Shown piece by piece: positions 1 through 9,073 of a DNA stretch of 64,000 nucleotides. Both the position numbers and the translations under genes were made by a program. Under the pieces are notes generated by a model. It was not told where the DNA came from, did no database searches, and saw only the letters and a list, made by a program, of their open reading frames with translations. Where the stretch lies: assembly GCF_964204645.1 (NCBI RefSeq), contig NC_134032.1, positions 7,063,175 to 7,127,174 on the forward strand, given 5' to 3'. The DNA is from Tubulanus polymorphus (Eukaryota; Nemertea; Palaeonemertea; Tubulaniformes; Tubulanidae). Every line of letters starts with the position of its first letter. The first letter of the stretch is position 1.

Positions 1-1822
1 TAAATATCTTTTCACAATAATAACATTTATCTGCAAACTCAAATTCTTCTTTATCTTCTTCTGTCATAATTATTTCTTTATTTGTATTCAATAATTTACT
101 AAATCTTATTTCATATTCAATTAATAAGTCACAAAAATGATTGATAACATTTTCATTTCTATAATTATAATATTCACTTTCGATTAGTTCTGGATAATTA
201 GATTTAATATATAACCCGAAAGCTGCAGCTGATTGATGAATCTTTTTAATAGTATTTGTTATTGGTGGTTCATCTGAATAATCACTTTCATTAGAATTTA
301 ATTTCTTTCTTTTATAATATATATCTTTTCTATCTTTATCTGTTAATTCTTTATTTAATGATTCAAAATCTCCATATATTACAAATGGTACTTTATTTTT
401 GTAATCATATTTTTTGAATTCTAATATTTTATCTTTTTCATTTGGTAAAACTAATTTACAATAATCATGATTATCACATAGTTGTTTATGATTTAATAAT
501 GCACCTTCAGTTCTGAATTTATGTAAACATTTTCTACATAGATATATTTTATTATCAAAATCATTTTCTGATTTAAAAAATAAATCGATTTGTTTAATCC
601 ACATGTAATGATTCTCATAATATAGTATATCTATAACATCATTTTAATCATAATCTTTTGATAGGTATAAAGGTTCTAATGTATAATGTTTAATATTATT
701 TCCTTTTGTATTTGGTAATTTGATTAAATCAAATACATTTATCTTTATATTATTATCTCTTTCTATTTTTGGGATGTTTTTAATTCTAACAGGATACTTA
801 TCTATCTTATAATTATTTTCAAATGGTTTATAATGAGTTAATCTAAAACTATGTGTAATATCTTCTGTTGGATGTAAACAACTTATTATAGCCCATAGAA
901 AACATTTATCATCTTCATTTTGTATATTTATTACACCATTAGTTTTAAATGGTAGTTTAATATAACTTGTTCCATTTATACTATCATCTTTATAATATGA
1001 TAAATTATTTTCATCAATTGGTTTTGATTTAGTTAACTTATTATATTTTGTGTTATAAACATGTAAAGTTATAAATATTATCTCATCAAATATTAAACCA
1101 GATCCTTCAAAATATTTCTCTTCTATTTTAGTTTTTATTTCATTATAACATTTATCTAATTTATCATCTATATGTTGTTTAGATATAATATGTTGTGAAT
1201 GAGAATTTATATTATATATTGGTTTATCTTCAGATTTTATAAACTTTACTTTAACTGATATACTAATTTTTGGATATTCTACGTTTGTAATTATTTTTAT
1301 TATTTCTTTCATATTTTCTAAATGTTTTTTATTTTCTTCTAATGTTTTACCTTTATGAAATTTAAACTCGATAGCTGCTGGACCAATATCACTTTTAAAT
1401 GCTTCGGTTATCTCTATATCTTTTTTATTATCTAATGAATTAATATAATTTCTTACATCTTCCATGTATGGTCTTTTATTGTTTAATTTATTTTTTATTC
1501 TTTTAATTGTCTTCTGTTTCTTATCGTTATCATTATCAAAATAATCTTCACCTAAAATATCATTATTCTTATTTCTAATATGACTTATAGATTTTAAATG
1601 TTCTTTATAATATCTTTTATCACTGAATGATTGATTACATGTATCACATTTGTATGTTTCTTTTTCATCCTTTAATTCTTCTAATTTATTTTCTAATATA
1701 TCATCTTTATACTCTAGTTTCAATTTATTCTCTAAATGTGTTCTAGTTTTATTGTGTCTTGCTTTTTGGGATTTATCTATATCGATATTACATGTTGGGC
1801 AGTAGTACTTATTTGCTTCCAT
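1..1822 (-). pseudogene. polB: Protein-primed DNA polymerase B, N-terminal part, Polinton type, with an in-frame stop
   Basis: The start is ATG at 1820-1822 and the reading frame runs off the left edge of the window. The first residues hold a C2H2-like finger (C-P-T-C followed by two histidines), with a second finger near residue 58. The NEDDKCFLWAIISCLHP stretch near residue 300 is shared with the intact copy in element A (38350-42972). Beyond the break the frame continues with a further Cys-Cys-His-Cys finger and the exonuclease I motif (YGDFES). A single TAA at 644-646 interrupts the frame. The bases before and after it stay in the same frame, so this is a nonsense change and not a frameshift. 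The enzyme would replicate the element by protein priming; this copy is broken, or the stop is a sequence error. Confidence 0.8.
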
Positions 1823-1902
1823 TTTAATACTAAATTTTTTATTAAAATTGATTTTAGAAGTTCAATGATTTAAATGTTATTCATATATATGAATATTTTA
1901 AG

Positions 1903-2316
1903 AGTAATAGGGGTTTAGTTGTTTCATATCAAAGGTTTAATGATCGAGTTCATTAATAACATATATTAAAAGTAATTAAAAAACTATAATATATTTTCAT
2001 AACCGCGTGCATTTCAGTTGAATAATAGAATAATAGAATAATTATTATCATTTGAATATATTTGATTATTTGAATTTGTGTATTGTAATTAAATCAATTG
2101 GTCGCGGAGCGGAGCGGTAGCGAAGTGGAGCGACCAATTGATTTAATACAATATGCTTTTTATATTATTGATATCTTAGAATAAATATTTAGTTTTGATA
2201 TAAAATGCACGCGGTTATGAAAATATATTATAGTTTTTTAATTACTTTTAATATTTTGTTTTTTAATGGGCTCGACCTTTCGACCTTTGGTATGAAACAA
2301 CTAAACCCCTATTACT
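1903..2316. repeat. 414-bp near-palindrome at the end of element C
   Basis: Both ends read AGTAATAGGGGTTTAG inwards. The arms stay alike for about 115 bases, including the run ending in ACCGCGTGCATTT. A central hairpin (stem ATTAAATCAATTGGTCGC and its complement, about 2087-2105 and 2130-2147) surrounds a GGAGCG-rich loop. The six bases before 1903 (TTTAAG) do not match those after 2316 (CATATA), so it is not a simple independent insertion with a preserved target duplication. Confidence 0.75.
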
Positions 2317-2690
2317 CATATAGTCACCAGAGGGCGTTGAATAGTAGAAAAGCTTAGTTTTTCCTTATTAGATTGGTACCTAGGCATAGTTTGTTACCCT
2401 GATCCATTGCAAAGTTATAGTTCATGACATCGTCTATGATTGTGGTGAGTTTTTAAGGACATTAGTTATTCCATATAGTCACCAGGGGGCGTTGAATAGT
2501 AGAATGGCTTAGTATTTCCATATTAAATTGGTAACGAGGCATATTTTGTTATCACAATCAATTACAAAATCAAAGCTGCTCAAATGTTCTATGATTGTGG
2601 TGGGTTTCGAGGTCATTGGTTTTTGTATATGGTCACTAGAGGGCGTTATGTATTGAAATTGTTAGATTGTTGAGCATTTGAAACCACTTC
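2317..2690 (+). repeat. Three tandem ~155-bp repeats, each with a CTCF-like core
   Basis: GTCACCAGAGGGCG (2323), GTCACCAGGGGGCG (2478) and GTCACTAGAGGGCG (2632) recur at spacings of 155 and 154 bases inside longer degenerate repeats (GAATAGTAGAA, TTTGTTA, CTATGATTGTGGTG also recur). The cores fit the well-known CTCF consensus with its invariant AG and GGC. Element C inserted directly beside the first core. Confidence 0.6.
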
Positions 2691-2877
2691 CCAAGTGAGC
2701 ATGGTGTCCCTGGACCCCTAGTTTGGTTTTGTCGCCCGCGACAATTCATTATTTTGGTTTTGTCGCACGCAAAAATTCAATATTTTGTTTTTGTCGTCCG
2801 CAGTCAGATGCGAGTAAAATCCACACAAGATATACAGGGTTCTTGTAAGGCTGTTTTAATCAATTCTTATTTGTTTT

Positions 2878-3903
2878 GTGAAGCCTCAAGTTACTATGCA
2901 TGGTCAGATAATGGAAGCAGATTTCAAATCTAGATACAACATAAAAGGTAAGGCCCAGCTTTCCATTGAAGATGACACTCGGAAATATTTAGATGCAGTG
3001 AACGCTGATACAGAGAAGGTGTTTTTTAAAAATGTAGTGGCATTTTACCAAGCGGCGTGTGACTACATGGTGAAAAAAGTCAATCCTGCTAAGGAGCCTC
3101 TTTGGCTACATGCAAAGGTATGTAAATGCAGTATATCAGGGAGGAAATATTCTTTTATAATTGTTATTCAAAAAACCTTGCAGTCAGTATACATTGTATA
3201 AGGCATCATGACTGCAAAGTGATTAGATGGACTCTTTTCTTTCTTTCCAGGTGGCAGATCTGAAGCTCAGGGGTGAAGTTCAGTACTTTGACATGAAATA
3301 CTTCATTGACAGATTCCCCTGCATGCTTGAAGATGATAAGCGGGATTTACTGGAAATGGAGTTCTAAGACTACCAGACAGTCATGGATGCAGAATTGCCT
3401 AATGATTTCTTTGTGGCTTCTCCAGCCGGTGCTACAGAACGGCCTGCAGAAGAACAGTGGAAGATTATTTCTACAATGCAAGACTTCACTGGTTCAACGA
3501 GGTGGGTTTACTCGTAAAATTATTTCTGTGTTATTAGATTATAAGCCTACATGTTTTATGTAGGTGTACAGTAAAACTATAATCCATAAACAGTGGGTAG
3601 AGAAACTTTGTTGTATAGAATATAGATTTATCCACTAAATTATATTTTCTCTGCAGGTTTACTATCTTACCCAGGGTGATGCTTCAAGTGTTGTTGATAC
3701 CAGTTTCGAATGCGCAGTGCGAGAGAATTTTTAGTATCGTCAGGAAGAATCGAAATGACTTCAGAGCGTCATTAGGACAAAAGACATTGGAAAGTTTGCT
3801 CATCATGAAAGCTCAAGGCATTGATTGTCATGAGTATGATCCAAGCGTGAAATTATTAGAGAAAGCTAAGAAGGCTACAGCGGCAGCTTTATCGAAACGA
3901 TAA
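2878..3903 (+). pseudogene. hAT-family transposase-like gene, three exons, with an in-frame stop
   Basis: Three exons join in phase: 2878-3117 (donor GTATGT), 3251-3501 (acceptor TTTCCAG, donor GTGGGT) and 3657-3903 (acceptor CTCTGCAG). The last exon contains the hAT C-terminal dimerisation signature, IPVSNAQCERIFSIVRK followed by FRASLGQKTLESLL. Exon 2 carries TAA at 3365-3367 in the joined frame, so the gene is either dead or the base is wrong. The true 5' end is unclear, because no convincing start codon or upstream exon is visible; the reading frame is open back to about 2878. An AATAAA lies at 4080-4085. It may be a decayed transposon or a former domesticated gene; the N-terminal zinc finger and the catalytic region are not visible. 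Confidence 0.65.
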
Positions 3904-4287
3904 TCGTGTTATGCTTATTAACAATTGTCCGTGAAAGTTGAACAATTTAGATGATAATTTTCAAAAGATGTATTTGCTAATCAATTTGCAGCGGTTTTGT
4001 CTCAGTTGTTTTTATTTGCCGGGAATCAATTATTACAGTATTAATTGTTCTGACAATCACAATTTGTTTTTTCGTTGATTAATAAAATGATTTATATAGT
4101 ATAACAGTGTTTTAGTATTTTATGCTTGTTACTGAAAAACTTCAAAAATTACTGATAATTTATGAAATTGTTCTGATTTAGTCAGACACAAGGTTGGCAG
4201 GTCTGATAATAGTATTTCCCATTCTGATGATGGTTTTTTTCTTGTATTCTTACTTGGTGTGCGAATTAAAAAATGTTATGGATGTAG

Positions 4288-4293
4288 GAAAGA
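4288..4293. repeat. Target site duplication GAAAGA, left of element B
   Basis: The six bases before the AGTAATTGGG terminus are repeated exactly at 8803-8808 after the other terminus. A 6-bp duplication is the Polinton integrase hallmark. Confidence 0.85.
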
Positions 4294-4344
4294 AGTAATT
4301 GGGAAAGTAGGCTTTCAGGCCAGAGTACGAGAGTACTAGACACC

Positions 4345-4408
4345 ACTCATCACCACAAGTAATTTTTTTTTCCTACTCATCACCACAAGTAATTTTTTTC
4401 CCTAATAA
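4345..4408 (+). promoter_or_regulatory. Early-type promoter-like motif, two tandem copies
   Basis: ACTCATCACCACAAGTAATT occurs at 4345 and again at 4375, the second followed by a T-run and ATAAATG of the 108-residue gene. The same motif precedes the polymerase and the VLTF3-like gene of element A. Confidence 0.6.
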
Positions 4409-4735
4409 ATGGGAGATAGAAAAGCATTCTTAGCAACAATAAATAACAGAATAAAACCAGCAAAAAAACAATTTGAAATAAAAAAGTTAGTTGATGTTAC
4501 AAAAGAAATTGAACATAAAATATTGAAATTAGAAAAGATAAAAACTAAATATGGAGAGAAAGTATCAGCTAATTTAAGCTACTGTAATGTTAGTACATCG
4601 CGAGAATTTAAAGTGTTTTTACCCGATAAATGGGTTTCATTGAGTATGGAGGAATTGAAAGATTTAGTAGGATTTAAAATAATATATCATGGGAAAAATG
4701 AAGACGGTCATCATGATTTAGAAATTGTTGATTGA
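4409..4735 (+). CDS. Conserved 108-residue Polinton-associated protein (left copy in element B)
   Basis: The ATG directly follows the T-run/ATAAATG motif. The protein is basic and probably helical over residues 14-50 (K/E-rich, IEHKILKLEKIKTKYGE), then mixed, ending in an acidic tail (HHDLEIVD). I recognise no domain. The same gene sits at 8360-8686 in the other terminal repeat and at 26648-26974 beside the left terminal repeat of element A, with near-identical sequence. Its place at the element tip and its early-type promoter suggest a role in replication, integration or early regulation, but that is inference. Confidence 0.75.
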   Translation: MGDRKAFLATINNRIKPAKKQFEIKKLVDVTKEIEHKILKLEKIKTKYGEKVSANLSYCNVSTSREFKVFLPDKWVSLSMEELKDLVGFKIIYHGKNEDGHHDLEIVD

Positions 4736-5011
4736 AACTAACTTCAACTAGAATTTAACTAGAATTAACTAAAAATACACTAAATCAACTGTCTTGTTAA
4801 TCTTTTTAAATTTTTAGTCAATTCTAGTTAAATTCTAGTTGAAGTTAGTTGCAACTAACTTTAATTACAATTCAACTAAAATATAACTAAAATTTCATTA
4901 GATAAACAAAGTTGTCTATTTTAGTTTAATTTTAGTCGTAGTTCAATGTATTTCAATTTTACACAATAAATGAGATTTTTTTAAAATTCTTTACTTTAAT
5001 TTGTTATTTAA
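4736..5011. repeat. AACTAGAATT-type inverted repeat and spacer in element B
   Basis: AACTAACTTCAACTAGAATT (from about 4737) is matched by its complement near 4815-4854, forming a hairpin of about 40 bp with a short loop. Related CAACTAGAATT repeats stand at 28075-28335 in element A. No gene is visible in this stretch. Confidence 0.6.
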
Positions 5012-5293
5012 TCATTCCAATTTATGCCTAATTTTATGATTTCTAAATCCTTTTTCCGTCTTGTATTTTTTACTACAAATTTCGCATCTTTTAATATTTT
5101 TCATTCTATCTGAAATGTAATTGATATTATTTTTCAATTCAATATATTTTATTTTACAATCATCATAAAAATGAAACAATTGTTTCAAACTATAAACTGA
5201 AAATGAAAGTAACCCTGAAATCATCATAATTAATTTCATTTTCTCTTGATTTCTGTAAATAAGATTTAACAAATTTAATATATTTTCACTCAT
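5012..5293 (-). CDS. Small membrane protein with a C-terminal C2H2 zinc finger
   Basis: The 93-residue product has one hydrophobic segment (about residues 19-38), then a charged middle, then a C2H2 finger at the C-terminus (CEICSKKY followed by HKIRH). A homologue with the same layout occurs on both arms of element D (60459-60761 and 62227-62538). The finger is conserved although the surrounding residues vary, so the gene seems to be under selection. Function is unknown; a membrane-anchored zinc finger is an unusual arrangement. It lies 40 bases downstream of the 72-residue gene on the same strand. Confidence 0.65.
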   Translation of the reverse strand: MSENILNLLNLIYRNQEKMKLIMMISGLLSFSVYSLKQLFHFYDDCKIKYIELKNNINYISDRMKNIKRCEICSKKYKTEKGFRNHKIRHKLE

Positions 5294-5333
5294 TTAATAA
5301 GAAAAAGATTTAATAGATTAATAGATTCACTAT

Positions 5334-5552
5334 TTAATCTGATTCAACAACTTTCTTGTGATTATTACCGTTTTTATAATTATTTCCATTTTTAGTATTT
5401 AACTTCTTTAATTTCTTGCTCAATTTATTATTTTCATTTATTAAATCTTTTGAAATATTTTCATAATAAAAGTAAAGCGCAGCTAAAATTAAACCTCCAG
5501 CAACTAAATAATGTTTTAAATCACTTTTCCCAGTTGGAATGAAACCATCCAT
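5334..5552 (-). CDS. Small single-pass membrane protein of elements B and D
   Basis: The 72-residue product starts MDGFIPTGKSDLKHYLV, followed by a transmembrane segment (about residues 13-30) and a Lys/Asn-rich, probably coiled C-terminal tail. The same protein is encoded at 60241-60438 and 62559-62756 in element D. The ATG is preceded by TTTCTTTCTTAAATAA, like the T-run/TAAATG motif of element A. Function is unknown. Confidence 0.65.
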   Translation of the reverse strand: MDGFIPTGKSDLKHYLVAGGLILAALYFYYENISKDLINENNKLSKKLKKLNTKNGNNYKNGNNHKKVVESD

Positions 5553-5659
5553 TTATTTAAGAAAGAAATTAGAAAATTAATAAACATTTGCTTGTTTTTA
5601 TTTAAATATTTTAAAATCATTTTTAAAATATTAAACTTTTAAATGATTAAATCAAATAA

Positions 5660-6120
5660 CAATTAAATTTACAGCTAAACAATTTATCATTTCAACTGTC
5701 AAACAATTTATCATTTCAACTGTCAAACAATTTATCATTTCAACTGTCAAACAATTTATTATTTCAACTGTCTTATCATTTCAACAATCAAACATTTTAT
5801 CATTTCAACTGTCAAACAATTTATCATTTCAACTGTCAAACAATTTATTATTTCAACTGTCGAACAATTTATCATTTCAACTGTCGAACAATTTATCATT
5901 TCAACTGTCAAACAATTTATCATTTCAACTGTCAAACAATTTATCATTTCAACTGACAAACAATTTATCATTTCAACAGTCGAACAATTTATCATTTCAA
6001 CTGTCGAACAATTTATCATTTCAACTGTCTTATCATTTCAACAGTCAAACATTTTATCATTTCAAATGTCAAACAATTTATCATTTTAACAGCCAAACAA
6101 TTTATCATTTCAACAGTCTA
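5660..6120. repeat. 24-bp minisatellite in element B
   Basis: About 18 copies of a unit containing CAACTGTCAAACAATTTATC and close variants (CAACAGTC, GTCGAAC). The period of 24 is a multiple of three, which gives long repetitive open frames (MINCLTVE repeats) that I do not treat as a gene. Two much longer arrays of the same unit lie in element D. Confidence 0.9.
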
Positions 6121-6191
6121 TTAGATATTTAAATCATTTAACTAAATTCAATAATTATTTGACTATTTTATTTATTTTCAATGTAGAATTG

Positions 6192-6872
6192 TTACTCTTT
6201 ACACCAGTTTTTATGTTTAATTGTTTGGTAATGCTTTGATTTATGTGATTTTGAATATTTACCTCCGCAATAACAATGAATTTTTTCATTAGGATTAAAT
6301 CTTTTGAATTCATTTTCTAAATCACATTGAATTGCGATATGTTTAAAAGATTTACTATTTTCTAAATCACACTGAATTGCAATATCTTTAAAAGAATTAT
6401 TGTTTTCTAAATCACATTGAATTTCAATATTTGATGTATTTTCATTATAAATAATTTGTTTATTATCAAAATTACAATAATATAATCGTCGTTTTTCAAT
6501 TCTTAAGTCTATCCTATCATTACCTTTTGAAAGTATTATATCACTTTCTCTTTCATTAAAAGGAAATTTAAGAATATTTATTATGTTTTCATCTAAATTA
6601 CCTTTATAATTTAAAACTGTATTAAATATTTTAGGATTTTTGGCGCCATTATCTAAAGTATCTATTAGTTCAGTAATTAAATATGTTTCATTTAATAATA
6701 TTTGATTAATTACAGTAATATTATTAATTTTATATTGTCTTCCATATACTAAATTTGTTGCTGAAATATAATTTCTAATGTTAAACTGTGAAAATGATTT
6801 ATTGGTTTCATTGATTTCGATTTTGAAGTTGGGTTCTTCTTTCTTCATTTTTATAACAAAATTATTACTCAC
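6192..6872 (-). CDS. Accessory protein with C-terminal CxC-H-H zinc motif (element B copy)
   Basis: The 226-residue product shares its whole length with the 215-residue protein of element D (58563-59210). The N-terminal half is a conserved but unrecognised fold. A middle section carries three near-repeats of IQCDLEN-x-SFKDIA (D has two), and the C-terminus is HCYCGGKYSKSHKSKHY followed by a further histidine, a compact C-x-C-x-H-H type zinc site. The finger resembles those at the N-terminus of the Polinton polymerase in spacing. Nucleic-acid binding is a reasonable guess only. Alternative start Met9 is possible. Confidence 0.65.
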   Translation of the reverse strand: MSNNFVIKMKKEEPNFKIEINETNKSFSQFNIRNYISATNLVYGRQYKINNITVINQILLNETYLITELIDTLDNGAKNPKIFNTVLNYKGNLDENIINILKFPFNERESDIILSKGNDRIDLRIEKRRLYYCNFDNKQIIYNENTSNIEIQCDLENNNSFKDIAIQCDLENSKSFKHIAIQCDLENEFKRFNPNEKIHCYCGGKYSKSHKSKHYQTIKHKNWCKE

Positions 6873-7335
6873 ACTTTACTCACACTTTTAATATTGAAAA
6901 TCTCAATTATTTTACTCACACTTTACTCACACTTTTAATATTAAACAATTTTATCATTTTACTCACACTTTACTCACACTTTTAATATTGAAAATCTCAA
7001 TTATTTTACACACACTTTACTCACACTTTTAATATTAAACAATTTTATCATTTTACTCACACTTTACTCACACTTTTAATATTGAAAATCTCAATTATTT
7101 TACTCACACTTTACTCACACTTTTAATATTAAACAATTTTATCATTTTACTCACACTTTACTCACACTTTTAATATTGAAAATCTAAATTATTTTACTCA
7201 CACTTTACTCACACTTTTAATATTAAACAATTTTATCATTTTACACACACTTTACTCACACTTTTAATATTGAAAATCTAAATTATTTTACTCACACTTT
7301 ACTCACACTTTTAATATTGAACAATTTTATCATTT
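6873..7335. repeat. Tandem TTACTCACACTTTAC repeats upstream of the 226-residue gene
   Basis: About ten copies of TTACTCACACTTTACTCACA are separated by alternating spacers (AATATTGAAAATCT... and AATATTAAACAATT...), giving a compound period near 94. Element D has the same CTCACACTTTACTCACACTT unit in complement at 58320-58530, also directly upstream of its homologous gene, so it may be a promoter array. Confidence 0.8.
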
Positions 7336-7640
7336 TATTAGCGCTTTTATATTAAAAAGTGTGTTTATTTTTGGAAAAAAGCAAAAAAAAAATAATTGAA
7401 TATCTCACTACTTTTGTCTATCTATGCGGAGCAATTAAATTGTCCAGATAAGTCATTTCGGATTCTAGATATTCATTATTTTTATTAATTTATTTTGTTT
7501 TTATTTAAATATTTGAATTTGAATTTGTTAATCAATTAACATAGTAATTGATTACTAATTTGATTAAAAATTATATCATAATGAAGTTAAAAATACATAA
7601 TTCATTTATCAGTTTTCATTCTTACATTCTTTTCATTTGG
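7336..7640. other. Block shared with the left interior of element A; otherwise no gene
   Basis: The complement of about 7385-7490 matches 27000-27115 of element A almost exactly (CCGAAATGACTTATCTGGAC), except that A has about 28 extra bases near 27060. The remaining bases to 7640 are AT-rich with no gene that I can see. Confidence 0.7.
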
Positions 7641-8359
7641 AATAATTTATAATTTCAAATTTCACATATTTTTTTAGCACCAACAACATTTACTTAGGTG
7701 TTTTAGCTAAGTATATAAGGCAATTCATTCAACCACTGGAGTGCCGCCGGGCTTGGCTTGCAGGGGCATTTCGAAAATGCACCTTTGTCCACCCTCCGTG
7801 GTTCTCCTTCAGTTTCGACTTTCGATCCTCCTTTCGGGGGTAAGGGGTTGATAGGAAATGCATTAGGCGCCTTTAATATAATGTGTTTCCTGTCAACCAT
7901 TGAAGGAGAATTGGTGAGGTGTGGGTCACAGGGGTGTAAGTAGAAATGCTTGGGGATAGGTATCTCGTGGCGCCTCTCAATAACGGGATGCTTATCCCCT
8001 AAAAACTCTGTGAGTCAAGTCGGGTGGTTTTGCTAAAACTTACCGTAAAAACATTGAAATATTCCTTTTAATCACGAGAGAATGATGACTAGTCGCGGCC
8101 GAGCTAATTTAAATAAACCTCGTTTTCAGCAACTAATGAAAACGCAGTAATTCAATACCAGCTAACTGGTTTGTGTGTGTTGTATGTACTACGTGCTTAT
8201 TATAACAACAACGTTGTGCAACACCTGTTTGATTGATCAATATTCAAATGAAGCACTCTCTTATAATAACATGTAACAGATGTACTGTATGATTGTAGTT
8301 GTTTATAAAACGACTAAGGTCATTTTGGATTGTAGATATTTATTATTTTTATTTCTTAT
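7641..8359. other. GC-richer block of unknown origin inside element B
   Basis: From about 7665 to 8110 the composition changes sharply from the AT-rich element to a GC-richer, C-rich tract containing CCGCCGGGCTTGGCTTGCAG and a possible hairpin (GGGGATA near 7953 with TATCCCC near 7995). Only short open frames occur. It matches no rRNA, tRNA or spliceosomal RNA that I know. It could be a captured non-coding RNA gene or a short retroposon. The stretch 8280-8359 again resembles the start of element A's interior. Confidence 0.45.
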
Positions 8360-8686
8360 TTAATCAACAATTTCTAAATCATGATGACCGTCTTCATTTT
8401 TCCCATGATATATTATTTTAAATCCTACTAAATCTTTCAATTCCTCCATACTCAATGAAACCCATTTATCGGGTAAAAACACTTTAAATTCTCGCGATGT
8501 ACTAACATTACAGTAGCTTAAATTAGCTGATACTTTCTCTCCATATTTAGTTTTTATCTTTTCTAATTTCAATATTTTATGTTCAATTTCTTTTGTAACA
8601 TCAACTAACTTTTTTATTTCAAATTGTTTTTTTGCTGGTTTTATTCTGTTATTTATTGTTGCTAAGAATGCTTTTCTATCTCCCAT
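8360..8686 (-). CDS. Conserved 108-residue Polinton-associated protein (right copy in element B)
   Basis: Identical in protein sequence to the copy at 4409-4735, in inverted orientation inside the right terminal repeat. The pair is kept alike by being within the terminal repeat, so each end of the element expresses the same gene inwards. Confidence 0.75.
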   Translation of the reverse strand: MGDRKAFLATINNRIKPAKKQFEIKKLVDVTKEIEHKILKLEKIKTKYGEKVSANLSYCNVSTSREFKVFLPDKWVSLSMEELKDLVGFKIIYHGKNEDGHHDLEIVD

Positions 8687-8750
8687 TTATTAGGGAAAAA
8701 AATTACTTGTGGTGATGAGTAGGAAAAAAAAAATTACTTGTGGTGATGAG
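8687..8750 (-). promoter_or_regulatory. Early-type promoter-like motif, two tandem copies (right end of element B)
   Basis: Mirror image of 4345-4408: two CTCATCACCACAAGTAATT copies and a T-run end at ATAAATG of the 108-residue gene. Confidence 0.6.
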
Positions 8751-8802
8751 TGGTGTCTAGTACTCTCGTACTCTGGCCTGAAAGCCTACTTTCCCAGTTA
8801 CT

Positions 8803-9073
8803 GAAAGAATTTACTGATTTTGATAGATTAACTCCAAGTGATTTGATTGTACGAAAATTAGATTACCGCACATACTTAGATAAGAATACAAATAATTTAG
8901 GTGTTATTGACAAACCACAAAATACATATTACCATTTGAATGTTTCTTGTATTAATAAGAAATATCCTAATTTCGTTCCAGGTGCAGTAAAAGTTACTGC
9001 AAGTTTACAGGCATCAATGACTGTTGGTCATTTGAAAAACTACCAACAATTTCTTCATAAAGGTTATTTTTAG
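8803..9073 (+). CDS. Possible host or transposon exon interrupted by element B
   Basis: Directly after the element B terminus an open frame of about 90 residues runs to a stop at 9073 with protein-like composition (DFDRLTPSDLIVRKLDY, then YYHLNVSCINKKYPNF). On the left flank the bases GGATGTAG precede the duplicated GAAAGA, which would be a splice acceptor just before the same frame if the element were absent. The family is not recognised with confidence. The link between the two flanks is inference. Confidence 0.35.

Larger units (their letters stand above)
1..2316. mobile_element. Element C: right end of a Polinton/Maverick-type element, cut by the window start
   Basis: The segment holds a Polinton-type DNA polymerase gene on the minus strand and ends at 2316 with the complement of AGTAATAGGGG. 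The next six bases are CATATA, the presumed target duplication; the left copy is outside the window. The gene order (polymerase reading inwards from the right end) is the same as in element A at 26308-43312. The first 60 bases of the terminus match the left end of element D (58148) closely, so C and D belong to one terminal family. Membership of the Polinton group is well supported by the polymerase; completeness cannot be judged. Confidence 0.8.
4294..8802. mobile_element. Element B: 4.5-kb non-autonomous Polinton-like element
   Basis: Termini AGTAATTGGGAAAGTAGG (left) and its near-complement ending at 8802 are flanked by a perfect GAAAGA duplication. The terminal inverted repeats are about 442 bp (4294-4735 and 8361-8802), and each contains a complete 108-residue gene. 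The interior holds three small genes, two tandem-repeat blocks, a block shared with element A and a GC-richer block of unknown origin. No polymerase, integrase, ATPase or capsid gene is present, so movement would need enzymes from an autonomous element. The 108-residue gene differs from that of element A at only two residues, which points to element A or a close relative as the helper (inference). Confidence 0.85.

Noticed and set aside
5759-6019. Open frame of MINCLTVE-type repeats, also at 59564-59950, 59508-59930 and 63023-63385
   Set aside because: By-product of a 24-bp minisatellite, open on both strands; copy number differs between the D arms; no non-repetitive protein attached.
7703-7943. 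Two overlapping short frames on opposite strands in the GC-richer block
   Set aside because: GC-rich shadow frames with no protein-like features and no promoter context.
7641-8110. rRNA, U-snRNA or tRNA gene in the GC-richer block
   Set aside because: No match to the conserved segments I know and no tRNA-like box B.
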